Of a stretch of DNA of 8,834 bases, positions 5,283-8,834 are shown in pieces. The notes beneath the pieces are model-generated. The model saw only the letters and a list, made by a program, of their open reading frames with translations, was not told where the DNA came from and did not search any database. How positions within the stretch are numbered: the stretch's first letter is position 1; every line of letters begins with the position of its first letter. The position numbers and the translations under genes were made by a program. Source of the stretch: a candidate division LCP-89 bacterium (lineage in GTDB: Bacteria > Electryoneota > B3-LCP); assembly GCA_025774735.1 (NCBI GenBank), contig JALGZU010000103.1, positions 1 through 8,834 of the forward strand, written 5' to 3'.

Positions 5283-8200
5283 ATGAAGAGAATGGTTTTA
5301 TGCATGGTGCCGGTCGTATTGGTTTTTATGGCTGCATCGATGACACAGGCGGAAGACCAGGGCTTCCTGCGCTACCCCGATATATCGGGGGATAAGGTGG
5401 TCTTCGCCTCCGAAGGCGACCTCTGGATCGCGCCCTCGAGCGGCGGACTGGCATCCCGCCTCACCATCCACGATGGCGGGGAACGCCACCCCAAGTTCTC
5501 TGCCGACGGCAAATGGATCGCTTATGACGGCGATTACGATGGCAACCAGGACGTCTACGTCATCCCGACCACCGGAGGCGAACCGAAGCGCCTGACCTTT
5601 CACGGCGGCGGGGAAGCCGTCACCGATTGGACGCCGGACGGCAAGATCATGTATCGTTGCCGCTACACCACGGGTCAACGTCTTTACAAGAATTATGTAG
5701 TCTCACCACAGGGAAGTTACCCCGAAGATGTCGGCCTCGATGAAATGGCCTTGGCATCCTTCGAACCGAACGGCAGCCGCATCGCTTACACCCGCATCTT
5801 CCGCAACCTCGCCACCTGGAAGCACTACAAGGGCGGCATGAACGACGAAATCTGGGTCGCCGATCTGAAGAAGAAGAAGTACGGAAAAAAAACCGTCTCA
5901 ACCTACGTCGGACATAATTCCTGGCCCATGTGGATAGGCGACCGCATCTATTTTGTCTCCGATTCTCTTGGACGCCAGAATATCTGGTCGATGAAACCGG
6001 ACGGGTCGGATCAGAAACAACACACCTTCCATCAAGACTGGGATATCCGCTGGCCCAGCGCCGGTGACCACATCATCGTATACCAGCTCAAGATGGATAT
6101 CTGGAAATTCGATACCCGCACTGGCCAGACAGCTCAAATCAACATCGAACTGCCCTCGGAACGGCTGCGCGCCCGCACCCGCATCGAGGATCCTTCAGGA
6201 TATATCACCGGATTCGATCTCAACGAGGACGGCAAGTGGATGGTCATCGCCGCGCGCGGGCAGCTCTTCTCGGTGCCCACCAAGAGCCGTGAAACTATCA
6301 TCCGCCGCCTCACCCCGGACTTCAAGAGCCGCGCCAAGCACCCTTTCTACCTCGACAAGAAAGTTGTCGCCATCACCGACCGTTCAGGTGAAGACGAATT
6401 CTGGCAGTACGATCCCTTCTTGAAAGAGGAACCCGAACAGTTGACGGACGGCAACGCCATCTGGCGCTATGCCGCCAAACCCTCCCCGGACAAAAAATGG
6501 GTCGCCTACAGTGACGGTGATCTGACCCTTTGGCTCCTGGACGTGGAAAGCGGTAAGAGTCGCAAAGTGGCCACCTCGGATATCTGGGAGTTGCGTAACT
6601 TCTCCTGGTCTCCCGACAGCCGTTACCTGGCCTACGTCGATTACGTCAATCAGACCATCCAGCAGATCCATATCTACAACCTGGAAACCAAGAAGGATCA
6701 CATCATCACCGATCCCTGGTACAGCTCCTATCACCCCACTTGGTCGCCGGACGGGAAATACATCTACTACCTGAGCGAAACCAATTTCGATCCCCTGAGG
6801 GGCTCCTACTATTCCCAGTTCGTCTACCCCGAACCGGATAAGCTTTATATGGTGCTCCTCGCCGAAGAAACTCGCAGCCCCTTCGCCCCGGATACCACCC
6901 TCCTATGGGCGCCTGAACCCGAAGAAGACGAAGAAGACGAAGGTGACGAAGAAGAGAAGGACGAGGAAGAGAACGGTGAGGATGAAGAAAAAGAGGAAGA
7001 GGAAAAGCTGGAGGTCAAAATCGACTGGGAAGGACTGGATCAGCGCGTTGTCGAGTTACCCATAGATCCGGGACTCTATTTCGGCCTGGCCGCGGCTGAA
7101 GACATGCTCTACTACATGTCCCACGAGCCTGGCGATTACGAGACCAGCCTCAACCTCTTCAAGATCGACGATCGCGAGAGTCATACCGTCATGACCGGTA
7201 TCGACGGGTACGATATCTCGGATGACAATCAGGTAGTGGTCGTGTTGAGTGGATCCAGTTTCGTGCGTATGGACGCCGGGACCACCGACGAACCCTCCGG
7301 CACCGGCGACGATGACCCCCACGTTAAGTTGAACGGCTGGTCGGTCACACTGGTGCCCCACGACGAGTGGAAGCAGATGTTCCGCGAAGCCTGGCGCATC
7401 CAGAGGGATTTCTTCTATGATCCCGACATGCATGGGGTGGACTGGCCGGCGGTGCTGAAACATTACGAGGGTCTGGTTGACCGGATCTCGACTCGCTACG
7501 ATCTGAACATCCTGATCGGTGAAATGATTGCCGAGATGAACGCTGGCCATGCCTATGTTTACGGCGGTGACATCTACACGCCCGAACACATCAGCGTTGG
7601 GCTGTTGGGCGCCGACATCAACCGCGATGACGAGACCGGGTTTTTCAAAATAAACAAAATCTACGCGCCCGACCTGTCCTTCGAAAATTGGAATTCACCG
7701 CTGCTGAAATCGGGCGTGGATGCCCGCGAGGGCGAATACCTGATCGCCATTGACGGCATCCCCTGCAACACCGTCCACGACTATCTCGAACTGCTGCAGA
7801 ATAAGGCCAACCGTGACGTTATCCTGACCCTGAACAGCAAGCCTGAAATGGAGGGCGCCCGGGATGTCATCGTCCATACGATCAGCAATGAATACGATAT
7901 GCGCTATTGGGATTGGGTGCAGGATCGTCGCGCCTACGTCGACAAAAAATCCAAGGGCAAAATCGCCTACGTCCACATGTCCGATATGAGCTACGACGGG
8001 CTCTGGCAGTTCGGCCATGAGTTCTACGCCCAGTACGACAAGAAAGCCATGATTCTGGACGTCCGCTACAATGGCGGCGGCAACATTGCCGACATGCTGC
8101 TCGCCCAGTTGAACCGCCAGCTCTGGGCGGTTGGACGCGGGCGGCATGGAGGTGTGGGACCCACTCCACCGGCAGCATTCTACGGCCACTACGCCATCAT

Positions 8201-8585
8201 CTGCAACGAGATGACGGGTTCTGACGGCGAAACCTTCACACAGGGAGCCAAACTCCTGGATCTCGGGCCCGTTTTCGGTAAACGCACCTGGGGCGGCTGG
8301 GTCGGCATCCGCTCCGATAAGCCTCTGAACGACTGGGTCTGGTACACAACCCCCGAATTCTCAGGTTGGGGCGTCGTCGGTGAGGAAAAGGAACAATGGC
8401 TGATCGAAGGCCCCGGCGTCTATCCCGACGTCGAAGTCGAGAACGATCCCGGTTCGGTCCTGGCGGACAAAGATCCACAGCTCGATGAAGCCATCAAGTA
8501 CCTCCTCAAGAAGATGAAAGAGGATCCCAAAGAACTGCCCGAAGAACCACCCATTCCCGAAAAGGATGTCAACTTCCCCAGGTAA
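5283..8585 (+). CDS. Tricorn protease homologue, exported (S41-type serine peptidase)
   Basis: The protein has 1100 residues, close to archaeal tricorn. GAAGGG (5269-5274) lies 8 nt before the ATG. A signal peptide follows (MKR, hydrophobic core VLCMVPVVLVFMAASM, cleavage after TQA at about 23), so it is exported, unlike cytosolic archaeal tricorn. Approximate domains: six-bladed propeller 25-300 (repeats such as GDLWIAPSSGG, DVYVIPTTGG, NIWSMKPDG); seven-bladed propeller 305-675 (SPDKKWVAYS, SWSPDSRYLAYV, TWSPDGKYIYYL), interrupted by an acidic stretch 545-575; C1 690-765; PDZ 766-865; C2 peptidase 870-1065. Expected catalytic residues are present: His756 (NAGHAYV), Ser980-Asp981 (MTGSDGETF) and Glu1042 (IEGPGVYPD), with the family motif LDVRYNGGGN. 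Gly755 stands where archaeal tricorn has a serine beside the histidine. Known members cut peptides to small fragments using the propellers as channels; a periplasmic peptide-degrading role here is inferred. It is divergent from the C25-family gene. Confidence 0.93.
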   Translation: MKRMVLCMVPVVLVFMAASMTQAEDQGFLRYPDISGDKVVFASEGDLWIAPSSGGLASRLTIHDGGERHPKFSADGKWIAYDGDYDGNQDVYVIPTTGGEPKRLTFHGGGEAVTDWTPDGKIMYRCRYTTGQRLYKNYVVSPQGSYPEDVGLDEMALASFEPNGSRIAYTRIFRNLATWKHYKGGMNDEIWVADLKKKKYGKKTVSTYVGHNSWPMWIGDRIYFVSDSLGRQNIWSMKPDGSDQKQHTFHQDWDIRWPSAGDHIIVYQLKMDIWKFDTRTGQTAQINIELPSERLRARTRIEDPSGYITGFDLNEDGKWMVIAARGQLFSVPTKSRETIIRRLTPDFKSRAKHPFYLDKKVVAITDRSGEDEFWQYDPFLKEEPEQLTDGNAIWRYAAKPSPDKKWVAYSDGDLTLWLLDVESGKSRKVATSDIWELRNFSWSPDSRYLAYVDYVNQTIQQIHIYNLETKKDHIITDPWYSSYHPTWSPDGKYIYYLSETNFDPLRGSYYSQFVYPEPDKLYMVLLAEETRSPFAPDTTLLWAPEPEEDEEDEGDEEEKDEEENGEDEEKEEEEKLEVKIDWEGLDQRVVELPIDPGLYFGLAAAEDMLYYMSHEPGDYETSLNLFKIDDRESHTVMTGIDGYDISDDNQVVVVLSGSSFVRMDAGTTDEPSGTGDDDPHVKLNGWSVTLVPHDEWKQMFREAWRIQRDFFYDPDMHGVDWPAVLKHYEGLVDRISTRYDLNILIGEMIAEMNAGHAYVYGGDIYTPEHISVGLLGADINRDDETGFFKINKIYAPDLSFENWNSPLLKSGVDAREGEYLIAIDGIPCNTVHDYLELLQNKANRDVILTLNSKPEMEGARDVIVHTISNEYDMRYWDWVQDRRAYVDKKSKGKIAYVHMSDMSYDGLWQFGHEFYAQYDKKAMILDVRYNGGGNIADMLLAQLNRQLWAVGRGRHGGVGPTPPAAFYGHYAIICNEMTGSDGETFTQGAKLLDLGPVFGKRTWGGWVGIRSDKPLNDWVWYTTPEFSGWGVVGEEKEQWLIEGPGVYPDVEVENDPGSVLADKDPQLDEAIKYLLKKMKEDPKELPEEPPIPEKDVNFPR
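6915..7007 (+). repeat. Purine-rich low-complexity tract encoding an acidic segment of the tricorn homologue
   Basis: This stretch is built almost entirely of GAA, GAG, GAC and AAG codons and encodes residues 545-575, nearly all Glu or Asp with a few Lys. It lies inside the second propeller region, after LLWAPEP and before KLEVKIDWEGLDQRVVELP. It is probably a disordered surface loop. Charged insertions at this place are, from memory, common in bacterial tricorn homologues. Such tracts often vary in length between strains. Confidence 0.7.
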
Positions 8586-8618
8586 ACCACCCGTAGAACT
8601 TGCGCGCCTGAAGAGTAA

Positions 8619-8644
8619 CAGAGCCGGCCATCTGGCCGGCTCTG
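8619..8644. terminator. GC-rich perfect inverted repeat between convergent genes
   Basis: An 11-bp perfect stem, CAGAGCCGGCC with GGCCGGCTCTG (8619-8629 with 8634-8644), has an ATCT loop. It begins 33 nt after the tricorn-family stop codon and ends 28 nt before the stop codon of the convergent gene. It lacks a T-run on either strand, so it may be a non-canonical bidirectional terminator or an mRNA-end stabiliser. Confidence 0.55.
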
Positions 8645-8672
8645 CTATCTCCGTGGTTCTATCGTAGACGTT

Positions 8673-8834
8673 TCAGTTTTGCATAAAATAGGTCCTCACA
8701 AGAGAATCGCTCTCCTGTCGCGTCACGGACCGGAATCCCTTCTTCTCGACCATCTCGATCAGCGGCGCTGGTACGAACGGCGTGATCAGCTCATAACGGC
8801 TCTTTTCCGGTAGATCATTCAATTCCTCCAGCAC
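8673..8834 (-). CDS. DUF2249-like protein, C-terminal part (5' end outside the window)
   Basis: On the minus strand a frame is open from the window edge (8834) to a TGA at 8673-8675, giving the last 53 residues. It opens with VLEELNDLPEKSRYELITPF, continues with a PAPLIEMVEKKGF core and ends VRTYFMQN. This helix, strand, 'F-x-P-x-PL', helix, 'KKGF', strand layout is the pattern of DUF2249, a small TusA-like domain often found in redox, nitrogen-oxide or sulfur-related proteins. The match is by recall of the family pattern. The start and any additional domain lie outside the window. The gene is convergent with the tricorn-family gene and shares the hairpin at 8619-8644. Confidence 0.6.
   Translation of the reverse strand: MLEELNDLPEKSRYELITPFVPAPLIEMVEKKGFRSVTRQESDSLVRTYFMQN

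Noticed and set aside
7056..8478. Minus-strand frames opposite the tricorn-family gene (7056-7589, 7695-8189, 8236-8478)
   Set aside because: They mirror the coding strand of a well-supported protein with intact catalytic motifs and encode no recognisable domains.

Overview
The window looks like chromosomal DNA from an uncultured bacterium of the FCB superphylum (the Bacteroidota, Ignavibacteria, Zixibacteria, KSB1 or Latescibacteria side). Three things suggest this. The large secreted protein ends in a type IX secretion (T9SS) type A sorting domain with the YPNPFNPSTT signature. Its mid-section is built from extracellular beta modules typical of that group. It is a C25 (gingipain-family) peptidase, a family concentrated there. 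I cannot name a genus or phylum. There are no rRNA or tRNA genes, mobile elements or CRISPR arrays.

Layout: (1) 1-282, minus strand: the first 94 codons of a secreted, probably beta-helical protein whose 3' part lies outside the window. (2) 283-593: a well-marked intergenic region. Reading on the minus strand, it holds the tail hairpins and intrinsic terminator of the next gene, then a sigma70-like promoter, then a leader with a terminator-like hairpin close to the start codon. (3) 594-4745, minus: a 1383-residue C25-family, T9SS-exported multidomain protein. The histidine expected in its catalytic GHG motif is a tyrosine. (4) 4746-5282: a divergent intergenic region with the peptidase promoter (AT-rich, A-tracts upstream), its leader hairpin, several further stem-loops of unknown role, and a third terminator-like hairpin in front of the rightward gene. 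(5) 5283-8585, plus: an exported tricorn-protease homologue of 1100 residues with the full propeller-propeller-C1-PDZ-C2 architecture. (6) 8586-8672: a GC-rich perfect inverted repeat between convergent genes. (7) 8673-8834, minus: the last 53 codons of a DUF2249-like protein.

How it fits together: two large exported peptidase-family proteins are divergently transcribed from one intergenic region. One is probably delivered to the cell surface or medium by T9SS. The other probably stays in the periplasm and degrades peptides. A joint role in extracellular protein use is plausible but inferred only from family and adjacency. The most unusual recurring signal is regulatory. All three genes whose 5' ends are visible have a hairpin followed by a T-run 26-54 nt upstream of the start codon. 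For at least two of them a promoter candidate lies further upstream, so these look like leader attenuators rather than terminators of preceding genes. I see no clear evidence of a wholly new defence or metabolic system.
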